From an uncultured Gammaproteobacteria bacterium (lineage in GTDB: Bacteria; Pseudomonadota; Gammaproteobacteria; HyVt-429): DNA of 64,000 nt. Each line of letters opens with the position of its first letter. Position 1 is the stretch's first letter. The translations under genes and the position numbers were made by a program. Positions 15,117-22,624 of the stretch are shown in pieces. Below the pieces are notes generated by a model. It had not been told where the DNA came from. It saw only the letters and a program-made list of their open reading frames with translations, and ran no database searches. The stretch is from positions 1 to 64,000 of the forward strand of contig CAMYOD010000009.1 in assembly GCA_947259975.1 (NCBI GenBank). Reading direction: 5' to 3'.

Positions 15117-15224
15117 TTCGCCGTTCTCGTAATTGAGCTCCTACCATATCGGAAAAAGCGACAAAAAAGAATAAATACGATACAAAGACCAGGAATGCCT
15201 AAAGGACTCGAAGCGATTTAATCT

Positions 15225-15245
15225 TAATCACTCCGACCCTTTTTC
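15225..15245. repeat. Single-arm REP-like fragment
   Basis: TTAATCACTCCGACCCTTTTT matches the right arm and T-run of 938-979, but the left arm is missing. A decayed member of the family, near the end of the PDC-sensor gene. Confidence 0.5.
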
Positions 15246-15246
15246 G

Positions 15247-16224
15247 TTAACCCGCGTTTTCGTTTTCCAGTTCCGGGTCACTGGTCCCGATCCAGAATCC
15301 GATACTCTTGTTCAGGAACTCCGACCAGTGCATGTAATGCGAGCCGTCGCAGGAGAAGTTCAGGCCGACCATGCCGTTGAAGATGTTCAATGAGCCGGCG
15401 CGCAGGTAGATGGTTTCGTCCATGAAACGCAGGTCGCGCAGCATACGGAAGACGTCCTTGATGCGCGCCAGCGGGATCTCCGCCTCCGCCGGATACTCGT
15501 GCTGTTTCCAGGCCAGGCAGATGCCGGGGTCGGTGAGATCTTCGATATCGAGGATACGATAACGGAACGGATCGTCCAGCAACCAGAGCGTGGCGCGCGA
15601 GCTGGAGAAGTGCAGTTTGGCGTGAAAGACGCCGTGCACCTCGACCAGTTCCACCACCAGGTCCAGCACCTCGTCGATGCGCGAATCCATCGCGCTGTCG
15701 ACGCGCTCCTGCATGAACAGGCCGCCGCGGATGGCCGGGTCGCCCTTGATCTGCATCCATTCTTCCGGCTGGCGATACACTTCGCGGGTCAGCGGCAGTT
15801 CGCGCAGGTCGAAATCGACCCCGAGATAGCCGAGCAGCCGGTCGTTGTCATCGACGACGTGCTGGGCGGCGGTCAGCGACGGGCGTCGCGCGTTGCGGCT
15901 GATATAGGCATTGGACAACGAGAACGTCTCCCCGGCGATAACCTCGGCCAGGTACGGCCGCGCGCTGCGGTCGCGGCCGAAGCTCTCCGGCAGCAGGCCC
16001 TGATGCGAGAGGTTGGCCGTGATCTGGTGGGCCTGGTCATCGAGGACGTAGAGGTACTTGCAGTACGGCAACAACTCGAGCCCCTGCGCGAGGACCTTTT
16101 CCAGTGCGTCGCGATCGGGCCACACGGCCGCGCAGTCGTTGGCCAGACGCCGCATCGGCCCATTAAGGCGGCTGCTTAGCAGCATGCGCTGGCGGGTGAC
16201 GGCGGTTTGTAAGGGTTTGCCCAT
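15247..16224 (-). CDS. Soluble PDC/Cache-sensor-domain protein
   Basis: A 325-residue cytosolic protein. Residues about 30-140 look like a PDC (Cache) ligand-sensing domain: KYLYVLDDQAHQIT, then FGRDRSARPYLAEV, FSLSNAYISRNARRPSLTAAQ and LLGYLGVDFDLREL, the pattern normally seen in periplasmic domains of chemoreceptors and cyclases. There is no signal peptide or membrane segment, and no output domain is recognised in the C-terminal half, which is rich in acidic and aromatic residues. The gene starts a three-gene stretch of unknowns (15247-17090) on the minus strand, but its own neighbour is 115 bp away across a REP-like element. Confidence 0.75.
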   Translation of the reverse strand: MGKPLQTAVTRQRMLLSSRLNGPMRRLANDCAAVWPDRDALEKVLAQGLELLPYCKYLYVLDDQAHQITANLSHQGLLPESFGRDRSARPYLAEVIAGETFSLSNAYISRNARRPSLTAAQHVVDDNDRLLGYLGVDFDLRELPLTREVYRQPEEWMQIKGDPAIRGGLFMQERVDSAMDSRIDEVLDLVVELVEVHGVFHAKLHFSSSRATLWLLDDPFRYRILDIEDLTDPGICLAWKQHEYPAEAEIPLARIKDVFRMLRDLRFMDETIYLRAGSLNIFNGMVGLNFSCDGSHYMHWSEFLNKSIGFWIGTSDPELENENAG

Positions 16225-16276
16225 GGTGTGTTGATTCCTGGTATCGATCTGTCAGGTAATACTACTCGTTACTGGA

Positions 16277-16297
16277 GACAGAATTGAATTCTGTCCC
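16277..16297. repeat. REP-like palindrome (GACAGAATT type)
   Basis: GACAGAATT and AATTCTGTC around a central G (16277-16295), flanked by GGA and CCCC, so the outer stem is imperfect. Same subfamily as 8304-8328. A CTGACCCC arm of the second subfamily follows directly (16298-16305). Confidence 0.65.
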
Positions 16298-16339
16298 CTG
16301 ACCCCTTGGGCGCGTTTTTCTGTTGGCCGGGCGCGGCGC

Positions 16340-16750
16340 TTAGGCGTCTTCCTTAATCGGCAACACGGTGGCGCCGTCTTCTTGATAACGCTCCACCAGG
16401 GATTGCCGCAGAATGTCCTCCATCGCCTCCAGGGTTCTTTCTATGATCGCGCGGGCGGCGAAATGATAGATGCGCACCTCGCAGGCAATCGGCGCATGCA
16501 GGTTATCGCGCCCTTCGGTCTGGAAGTCGGTCCAGGCCGCGACCGGCATGTCATTCAACACGCGGTCGACGACGACCCAGGCATCGTCTTGCAGGATCAG
16601 ATCGAGGTGGTTCAGGTTGGGTATCTTGAAGCGGATCTGTTTCTCGAGCCGCTTGAGCGCGGTTTGCGCCTGATTAAAGTAATTGGCATCAATATTCCCG
16701 GGCCAGCTCCCCAGGATCGTAATTTCATTGTGTCGCGTATAGGGCGGCAT
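16340..16750 (-). CDS. Unknown protein
   Basis: A 136-residue cytosolic protein without recognised motifs. It has an ITILGSWPGNIDANYF opening, a basic ALKRLEKQIRFKI helix, and a C-terminal AARAIIERTLEAMEDILRQSLVERY helix. It lies 19 bp downstream of another unknown gene on the same strand, which suggests a two-gene operon. Codon use matches neighbouring real genes. Confidence 0.65.
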   Translation of the reverse strand: MPPYTRHNEITILGSWPGNIDANYFNQAQTALKRLEKQIRFKIPNLNHLDLILQDDAWVVVDRVLNDMPVAAWTDFQTEGRDNLHAPIACEVRIYHFAARAIIERTLEAMEDILRQSLVERYQEDGATVLPIKEDA

Positions 16751-16769
16751 GGTGGCGGGGTCTTTTCAG

Positions 16770-17090
16770 TCAGTCGACCTCGTCGACAATCTCGTCCGGA
16801 TTCCAGCCCCGGGTTCGGGCGCGCGCCATGGCCTCATCATAGATCTGTTTGTGGCGCGCGCGCAGGTCGTCGGGTAGGCGACTGACCATACAGCCGTACT
16901 TGTCCCATTCCGCATTGATCTGCTGGTGGATGGCATCGATGCGCGACATCGCCCACCCTTCGCAGGTTTCAGTTTCCGGCAGGATGCCGAAGACCCAGGC
17001 ATCGCGTATGACGTTCCCAATCATCGTCATACCGCCATTAAGGTCATTTTCCAAGCCAACGTAGATTTTGGGTGAACTCGGGCGTTTCAT
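16770..17090 (-). CDS. Unknown protein
   Basis: A 106-residue protein with PKIYVGLENDLNGGMTMIGNVIRDAWVFGILPE at the N-terminus and a helical, charged C-terminal half. Family not recognised. It is the first gene of a probable operon with 16340-16750. A one-armed GGGGTCGGAGT fragment lies just upstream (17097-17107). Confidence 0.62.
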   Translation of the reverse strand: MKRPSSPKIYVGLENDLNGGMTMIGNVIRDAWVFGILPETETCEGWAMSRIDAIHQQINAEWDKYGCMVSRLPDDLRARHKQIYDEAMARARTRGWNPDEIVDEVD

Positions 17091-17242
17091 AATAAAGGGG
17101 TCGGAGTAAATTGACTTTAGGTAATTCTAGCGCGCCAGGTGAGTTCAGGAACAGTAGTTTCAATTCCCGACCAGGGGGCCGCCTAGGTACTCGCTGGTAT
17201 TGGCCGCAACCGGGAATCGACCGGGGTATTGGTGTGGTCTTA

Positions 17243-19063
17243 TCAAGCAAATGACGCAATAGCGCCCAGAAATTCCCCACCGTATTTCGCAAGCTTGGCC
17301 TGTCCGACACCGCTGATTTGTAGCAGTTGCTCTTCGTCCATTGGCTTTTCCCGGGCCATCTGTATAAGCGTATTGTCGCCAAAGACAATGTACGGAGGTA
17401 CCCCTTGTTGGCTTGCCAGACGTTTGCGTAGTTCGCGCAGATGCTCAAACAGCCCTTCATCATAGGGCTGCTGCTCCGTGCTTGCCTTGCCGGCTTTTTT
17501 CCCGGTCTGAGTCTTGATCCGCGGCCTGGCCAGTTCCAGGTGAACTTCGCCCCGCAGTAGCGGACGTGCCTCGGGGGTGAGTTTCAGCACAGAATAGTTG
17601 GCAATATCCTGCATTAAATATCCGTGGTGAATGAGCTGGCGCAGAATCGACGACCATTCCTGTTCTGTCTTGTCCGCACCGATCCCGTAGGTGGAGAGCT
17701 GTTGGTGTCGAAGTTTGCGTATGCGCTCGTTATCGACCCCGCGCAGCACGTCAACCACATACTTGATGCCGAATCGCTGATTGAGTCGGTATACGCAGGA
17801 CAGTGCCTTTCGTGCATCCTCGGTGGCGTCGGTCCGTTCGGGTGGGTTGAGACAGACGTCGCAGTTTCCGCACTCTCTTTCGAACCGCTCCCCGAGATAA
17901 CCCAGCAATACCCGGCGCCGACAGGTCAGGCTCTCGGCCAGGCCGATCATGCTGTTGAGTTTGTGTACCTCGATGCGCTGTTGTTCCGGGTTGTCGTTGT
18001 TCTCCACCAGGCGCCGGGCGGTGACCACATCCTGCAGGCCGTACAACAGCAGGGCCTCGGACGGTAGACCGTCACGGCCGGCGCGTCCGGTTTCCTGGTA
18101 ATAACCTTCGATGTGTTTGGGCAAATCGTAATGAACCACAAAACGTACGTTGGGTTTGTCGATGCCCATGCCGAAGGCCACCGTGGCTACGACGACCTGC
18201 AGTTCATCCCGCAAGAAGCGTTCCTGCACCCTGGCACGGTGATCGGATCCCAGGCCGGCATGGTAAGCCGCCGCGTCAATGTCCCGGTCTTGCAGTTTAG
18301 TTGCGATCTCTTCCGCCCGTTTGCGGGATAGGACATAAATGATCCCGGATTCGTTGGCATGCCCGCCTAGAAAACGCAGTAGCTGGTCAAACGGTTTGTG
18401 CTTTTCCAGCACGGTATAGCGGATATTCGGCCGGTCAAAACCGGTGATGTAACGTTGGGCCTGTTCGAGCCCCAATAATCTGACGATGTCTTCCCGAGTC
18501 TGCGGATCGGCGGTGGCCGTGAGTGCCACCAACGGTATGCTGGGCAGGTGTTGCCGTAACTCGCTCAGGCGCACATATTCAGGACGAAAGTCATGTCCCC
18601 ACTGGGATACACAGTGTGCCTCATCGATGGCAATCAAGGCGATGTCGACGTCTGCCAGCCTTTCCAGAAAGGCCTGGGCCATTAATCGTTCCGGGGCGAT
18701 ATACAGTAAATCCAGCTCGTGGGCATGCAGCCGGGCCAATACCTGGCGTGCTTCCTCGGAGCCCAGTGATGAGTTATAAAAGGCGGCGGCCACTCCGACA
18801 TCACGTAATGCATCCACCTGATCCTTCATCAGGGATATGAGCGGCGAGACGACGATGGCCACGCCAGAGCGGTGCAAGGCCGGCATTTGGTAACATAAGG
18901 ATTTTCCGCCACCGGTGGGCATCAGCACAAAGGCATCGTGGCCGGCGATTACGTCTTCGATGATGTCCTGTTGATGCGGTCGGAAACTGCTAAATCCATA
19001 GACCTGTTGCAGGGTGCCGTGGATATCGTCCTTGCTGATTTGCGGGGCATTCATGAGTTGCAT
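17243..19063 (-). CDS. recQ: ATP-dependent DNA helicase RecQ
   Basis: A full-length RecQ of about 606 residues, a 3'-5' helicase in recombination and repair. Landmarks in order: GFSSFRPHQQDIIEDV (motif 0), MPTGGGKSLCYQ (Walker A), IDEAHCVSQWGHDFRPEY (DEAH and aromatic loop), LTATADPQTREDI, GIIYVLSRKRAEEIA, YHAGL, VATVAFGMGIDKPNVRFV, and QETGRAGRDG (motif VI). The zinc-binding cysteines (CRRR...CGNCDVC) and a C-terminal HRDC domain (EHLRELRKRLASQQGVPPYIVFGDNTL) follow. Three closely spaced starts exist (19105, 19063 and 19054). 19063 gives the usual short N-terminus. Confidence 0.95.
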   Translation of the reverse strand: MQLMNAPQISKDDIHGTLQQVYGFSSFRPHQQDIIEDVIAGHDAFVLMPTGGGKSLCYQMPALHRSGVAIVVSPLISLMKDQVDALRDVGVAAAFYNSSLGSEEARQVLARLHAHELDLLYIAPERLMAQAFLERLADVDIALIAIDEAHCVSQWGHDFRPEYVRLSELRQHLPSIPLVALTATADPQTREDIVRLLGLEQAQRYITGFDRPNIRYTVLEKHKPFDQLLRFLGGHANESGIIYVLSRKRAEEIATKLQDRDIDAAAYHAGLGSDHRARVQERFLRDELQVVVATVAFGMGIDKPNVRFVVHYDLPKHIEGYYQETGRAGRDGLPSEALLLYGLQDVVTARRLVENNDNPEQQRIEVHKLNSMIGLAESLTCRRRVLLGYLGERFERECGNCDVCLNPPERTDATEDARKALSCVYRLNQRFGIKYVVDVLRGVDNERIRKLRHQQLSTYGIGADKTEQEWSSILRQLIHHGYLMQDIANYSVLKLTPEARPLLRGEVHLELARPRIKTQTGKKAGKASTEQQPYDEGLFEHLRELRKRLASQQGVPPYIVFGDNTLIQMAREKPMDEEQLLQISGVGQAKLAKYGGEFLGAIASFA

Positions 19064-19296
19064 TGTACGTAATTTATTAACGCAATGGGGCATGTTGTTC
19101 GGCACGCGGCTCAGTTCTCGCTACCGTTGGGGTATAGTCGCTTGAGGAAAGCGACAGAGCGCGTAGTGGCAGTGACCGTGGCGCCGGCCAATCGCGGCAG
19201 GCCTGGCATGAATGAAAAGGCGGCGGTTGAAATCTGATGATAACGAGACGCGTTTGTCACCGACCCGTTTAATCTTTGATCGACGAGGGCAATATC

Positions 19297-19713
19297 TTGG
19301 CATCTAATACAGGACGGGCTTACTTCCAACTTGTTGGTTATCATTTCAACCCCGATGACATCACTCGCCTGCTCGGCATCGAGCCCACCGCGGTTGACGC
19401 GGCCGGCGCAAAGAGTGGCCTCGACAAACCAGTAATCAGTTCCTGGGAGTTATCGACGGATACTGTTACCGATGATGTGGATGTCTATAAGTTGACGGAA
19501 ATGATCATCAAGCAATTGGAACCGGTCAAGGAAAAGATTCTGCAGGTGGCGAAAAGCCACAATTTATCGCCCAGGATTGGGGTGGTTGTGGTTTTATCTG
19601 TCGATAAAGATGAATCCGTACCGGATGTTGGCTTCGGCGCCCGAACGATTCGTTTTCTGGCCGATATTGGCGCTTTTATTAACGTGGACTATCAGCTTTC
19701 TGAGCGTATTTAA
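19297..19713 (+). CDS. DUF4279-like protein
   Basis: A 138-residue protein resembling DUF4279: AYFQLVGYHFNPDDITRLLGIEPTAV, then SSWELST, a long helix LTEMIIKQLEPVKEKILQV, and VVVVLSVDKDESVPDVGF...RFLADIGAFINVDYQL. Function of the family is unknown. TTG at 19297 has GAGGG 7 bp upstream, better than the earlier TTG at 19276. It is divergent from recQ. Confidence 0.75.
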   Translation: MASNTGRAYFQLVGYHFNPDDITRLLGIEPTAVDAAGAKSGLDKPVISSWELSTDTVTDDVDVYKLTEMIIKQLEPVKEKILQVAKSHNLSPRIGVVVVLSVDKDESVPDVGFGARTIRFLADIGAFINVDYQLSERI

Positions 19714-19779
19714 GCTTTAAATTCAATAGCGTGTTCTTGAATTTGCCGAAATATAATCTCTGCGAGAGTTTCGGATTTC

Positions 19780-19807
19780 AAAAAAAAGCACGCTATAAAA
19801 AGCGTGC
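19780..19807 (-). terminator. Intrinsic terminator, minus strand
   Basis: GCACGCT-ATAAAA-AGCGTGC (19788-19807) with an eight-base A tract on its left (19780-19787), which is a T tract on the minus strand. It serves the small gene at 19872-20033. Confidence 0.7.
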
Positions 19808-19834
19808 CTATCACAAACTAAATCTGAATTTATT

Positions 19835-19864
19835 GGCCGCGCGACCTGCCAGGTGCGCGCGGCC
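19835..19864. other. GC-rich hairpin after the small minus-strand gene
   Basis: GGCCGCGC...GCGCGCGGCC with an inner ACCT/AGGT stem forms a long hairpin 7 bases past the stop of 19872-20033. It has no T-run, so it may stabilise the 3' end ahead of the terminator at 19780-19807. Confidence 0.5.
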
Positions 19865-19871
19865 GATTACC

Positions 19872-20033
19872 TCAAGGTTTCTTGGGGGTGCTGTAGGGTA
19901 CTTCTTTCTGGAAAGATTCCCAGGTGGTTTCGTAGCCGACGTAGCCCTTTTCATTGGCCTCTTTCTGGCGGGTTGTCAGATAGCGCGACTTGCCCTCGGG
20001 AACCTTGGGCCTGGTTTTCGGTGCATCACTCAT
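19872..20033 (-). CDS. Small unknown protein (53 aa)
   Basis: ATG at 20033 opens a 53-residue frame: MSDAPKTRPKVPEGKSRYL, then TTRQKEANEKGYVGYETTW and a proline-rich end (VPYSTPKKP). It is hydrophilic, basic at the start and without membrane segments. Support comes from sensible composition, a conventional stop followed by a hairpin and an intrinsic terminator, and the lack of any competing gene in the interval. It lies ~85 bp downstream of the HIT gene on the same strand. Family not recognised. Confidence 0.6.
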   Translation of the reverse strand: MSDAPKTRPKVPEGKSRYLTTRQKEANEKGYVGYETTWESFQKEVPYSTPKKP

Positions 20034-20117
20034 AATCAAAACTCCGTATTGGTTGAAACGGGAGGAATAAAAACAGGTGTGTCAGCCCCCCCACTTAACT
20101 GACGTGAATTATACTAT

Positions 20118-20531
20118 CTAGCGCGTGTAATGTCCCTTCTTGGGAATCACATGCCGCACGCCCCCCTGAGGATTCTCGACATCACCCGTGTAACGGGGAA
20201 TGATGTGAATATGGACGTGGAAGACACTCTGCCCGGCCGCCGGCCCTATGTTAACGCCGATGTTGTAGCCGTCGGGATTGAATTTCTCGTCCAGCAACTT
20301 GCGCTGCTCGGTTATCAGCTTCATGCAGGCATTGATCTCTTCGGGCGTCAGGTCGAAAAAACTGGCGACATGGCGTTTCGGGATGACCAAGGTATGGCCC
20401 GGGCTCACCGCGTAGGTGTCACGAGCACTGTACGCAAGTTCGTTACCCAGGGACACCCCTTTTGGGTCTGTGCAAAACAGACATGGGTTATTGGGGTCTC
20501 GCTTCTTTTTCTGTGTATCTTCAGATGACAA
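20118..20531 (-). CDS. HIT-family nucleotide hydrolase/transferase
   Basis: A 137-residue histidine-triad protein. CLFC near the N-terminus is the zinc-type cysteine pair of HinT relatives. HTLVIPKRHVASFFDLTPEEI is the conserved middle, and the active-site triad is SVFHVHIHIIPRY. HIT proteins cleave adenylated or phosphoramidate nucleotides. The ATG lies three bases after the stop of the TPR gene, placing it last in a four-gene operon starting at 22459. Confidence 0.9.
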   Translation of the reverse strand: MSSEDTQKKKRDPNNPCLFCTDPKGVSLGNELAYSARDTYAVSPGHTLVIPKRHVASFFDLTPEEINACMKLITEQRKLLDEKFNPDGYNIGVNIGPAAGQSVFHVHIHIIPRYTGDVENPQGGVRHVIPKKGHYTR

Positions 20532-20534
20532 ACT

Positions 20535-21569
20535 TCAACACCCTTCGTCTAACTCACTTTCAAGCGACTTTGCCTTGTTCATTTGCTCCTCGCAATGCTT
20601 TAAACAGAGTGGCTGAAGTGCATGCGGGAAACATTCGATAATCAATTCGAACTCATCGGCGACATCGTCGGCAAGTGCAGCATCTTTTGTTAACTCAGCC
20701 AGCACACTTCGTGCAGTAGACTTATTCACCCTGCATAGCACTGCCAGATGAATGGGGAGCTGCTGCTCCATGCATACTGTCAATGCCGTCTCATATGATC
20801 TTATGGCCTCTTCCAGGCGCTCTGGGTTTTCTTCTGATTCACCCAAATTATGCAGTACTGCCCCACAATTATTGTGTGTCGCGGCTAACTCGAACGCGTA
20901 ATTATCAGCATCGAGTCCTGCAAGTGCATTCTTGTAGGCGACAACGGACTTTTCAAACGTACGGCTGCCTTTAAGCAGTTTCCCATGCGCATGAAAAGTG
21001 GCGCCAAGCTGATGCATGGTTAATGCCCATTCCAGCGGCGTCGTATCTTTGGTCCATACCAGTAGCGCATTAGTGTAGGCATCTGTGGATTGTTTCAATA
21101 ATTTCGCGTCACTCAGCTGCCGGCCCAAAGCCTGCTTTGCAGTTCCCAGGTTATATTGTGTTGCTGCCCAGTCGAGCGGAGATGCTTCCTGGTTAAACTC
21201 CTCCAGCGCATTGTTAAAACACTGAATGGCCTTTTCAAACAATTCAACATCGCTCTGCTGCTGTCCCAGTGCCGCAAGAATATTTCCAAGACTATTCTGA
21301 GTCTCAGCCCAGGCTAATGGCTCCTGACCGCGATATTCATCTGTCAGCGATACCTCGAGTGCCTCACGCGCACTCTCAAGAATATTGGAACTGAAACGGT
21401 GCTGTTCGTAGTTCCCCCTCGTATAGAGGAAATTATCAGCTACGGTTACCTTGCTATCCGGGGTAGCCGCTTCGGCCAACTCTTCACCAAGCATGCCTGT
21501 AGAATTCGCTATTGCACGTTCTAAGGCCCTGTTGTCCGGGTAAAATATGTAAGTTTTTGAGTAGTTCAT
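20535..21569 (-). CDS. Tetratricopeptide-repeat protein
   Basis: A 344-residue protein with at least five TPR-like repeats between about residues 70 and 300. They show the W/L-A-x-x-x-N-G pattern: PLAWAETQNSLGNILAALGQQ, LDWAATQYNLGTAKQALGRQ, LEWALTMHQLGATFHAHGK, FELAATHNNCGAVLHNLGE. Such repeats bind protein partners. No enzymatic domain is seen. The start codon abuts the stop of the SlyD-like gene (no gap), and the HIT gene follows after 3 bp. The region is more AT-rich than average. Confidence 0.82.
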   Translation of the reverse strand: MNYSKTYIFYPDNRALERAIANSTGMLGEELAEAATPDSKVTVADNFLYTRGNYEQHRFSSNILESAREALEVSLTDEYRGQEPLAWAETQNSLGNILAALGQQQSDVELFEKAIQCFNNALEEFNQEASPLDWAATQYNLGTAKQALGRQLSDAKLLKQSTDAYTNALLVWTKDTTPLEWALTMHQLGATFHAHGKLLKGSRTFEKSVVAYKNALAGLDADNYAFELAATHNNCGAVLHNLGESEENPERLEEAIRSYETALTVCMEQQLPIHLAVLCRVNKSTARSVLAELTKDAALADDVADEFELIIECFPHALQPLCLKHCEEQMNKAKSLESELDEGC

Positions 21570-22076
21570 TTATGCCCGGCTGAGTATTTCGTTTATGTCC
21601 GGGTCGGCGCCAACAGCTCCGCCTAGTTCGATTTCTTCATCGGTAGCCTCGCGTACAGTCAAAACTTCCAGCCTGAAAACGACTTCCCTGCCACAAAGTG
21701 GGTTATTGCCGTCGACTGTTAACGTCTCGTCATCGAATCGGGTAACGATAAAATCTCTGGAATCACCTTTTTCATTTTTCATGGTGATGGTCATACCAAT
21801 CTCTCGATACTCTTCAGGAACATTCTCGATGCGATCGGTAAACACAAGTGATTCGTCTCTCTCGCCATATAACAGTTTTGTATCAATCGGTACGTCGATG
21901 ACATCACCCGCTTTTTTGCCATCCAGTTCTTTCGTCACCTCTTCAGACATAACATCATTCACACCGTGAACATATCCCAGAGGATAATCAACCGTGACAA
22001 GTACATCACCGGTTTTTTTGTCGATGACCTTATAATTTAATTCAACGAATTTTTCGTTTTGTATCGTATCTGACAT
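21570..22076 (-). CDS. FKBP-type peptidyl-prolyl isomerase, SlyD-like
   Basis: A 168-residue protein with an FKBP-SlyD layout. The split FKBP core (VELNYKVIDKKTGDVLVTVDYPLGYVHGVNDVMSEEVTKELDGKKAGDVIDVPI) is interrupted by an insert-in-flap domain at about 75-120 and closes with NPLCGREVVFRLEVLTVREA. The histidine-rich metal-binding tail of Escherichia coli SlyD is missing. A proline isomerase and chaperone role in the cytosol is expected. It is the second gene of the four-gene operon. Confidence 0.85.
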   Translation of the reverse strand: MSDTIQNEKFVELNYKVIDKKTGDVLVTVDYPLGYVHGVNDVMSEEVTKELDGKKAGDVIDVPIDTKLLYGERDESLVFTDRIENVPEEYREIGMTITMKNEKGDSRDFIVTRFDDETLTVDGNNPLCGREVVFRLEVLTVREATDEEIELGGAVGADPDINEILSRA

Positions 22077-22108
22077 AACTGGAAATGCCTGTTATGGACG
22101 AACCGGCC

Positions 22109-22459
22109 TCAAAAAAGCGTAGCACCGAAGATTTTGACTTTATCATCTTCGTAACCCAGCACCAGTCTGCCTAACCACTCACCCGGTTTTTTTGTATTGG
22201 TTTGTTTATAGAGCACGGTTACATGTTCACCACGCCGGATCATGCCAAGATATTCATACTCTGTTGACAGGTTTTTCGTCAGCTCGCTTCTGGCAAACTG
22301 CTTGCCAATTTCGACCTCATTCGCACCCTTAATCAAAGAACTCGAAAAGTGTCGAGTGAAAGCACCGTAGTTTTGTTCATTCGAGTATTTGACAAGATCC
22401 GCCCACATCGGGTTTGCAAGCTCTAATATCTCTTCATCTGATTTTTCAATAATATTCAT
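22109..22459 (-). CDS. Unknown protein, possibly NTF2-like
   Basis: A 116-residue protein starting with a helix (DEEILELANPMWADLVKYSNEQNYGAFTRHFS), then an alternating strand pattern ending in GRLVLGYEDDKVKIFGATLF. This helix-then-curved-sheet order recalls NTF2/SnoaL-like folds, but I cannot assign a family. It is the first gene of an operon with SlyD-like, TPR and HIT genes. Confidence 0.62.
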   Translation of the reverse strand: MNIIEKSDEEILELANPMWADLVKYSNEQNYGAFTRHFSSSLIKGANEVEIGKQFARSELTKNLSTEYEYLGMIRRGEHVTVLYKQTNTKKPGEWLGRLVLGYEDDKVKIFGATLF

Positions 22460-22540
22460 CTACATATATCTCGATTAAAAAACGATATCTTGTTTTTTAA
22501 TATCATCTATCGCGCAGTCAAATCACTCGCTAACTAGATA

Positions 22541-22579
22541 AAAAAAAGGACCAACACTAGACATGCCGGTCCCTTTTTT
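22541..22579 (-). terminator. Bidirectional terminator after aprA
   Basis: An A tract (22540-22547), GGACC (22548-22552), a 15-base loop, GGTCC (22568-22572) and a T tract. It closes the aprMBA operon on the minus strand 46 bp after the aprA stop. Confidence 0.65.
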
Positions 22580-22624
22580 AACGCAAATATTTTACCTGGC
22601 TTGTGTAATCAAGCCTTTATTTGC

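Noticed and set aside
19731-20102. 123-codon plus-strand frame
   Set aside because: It covers the terminator and the antisense of the small gene at 19872-20033, which has a better start, stop and terminator.
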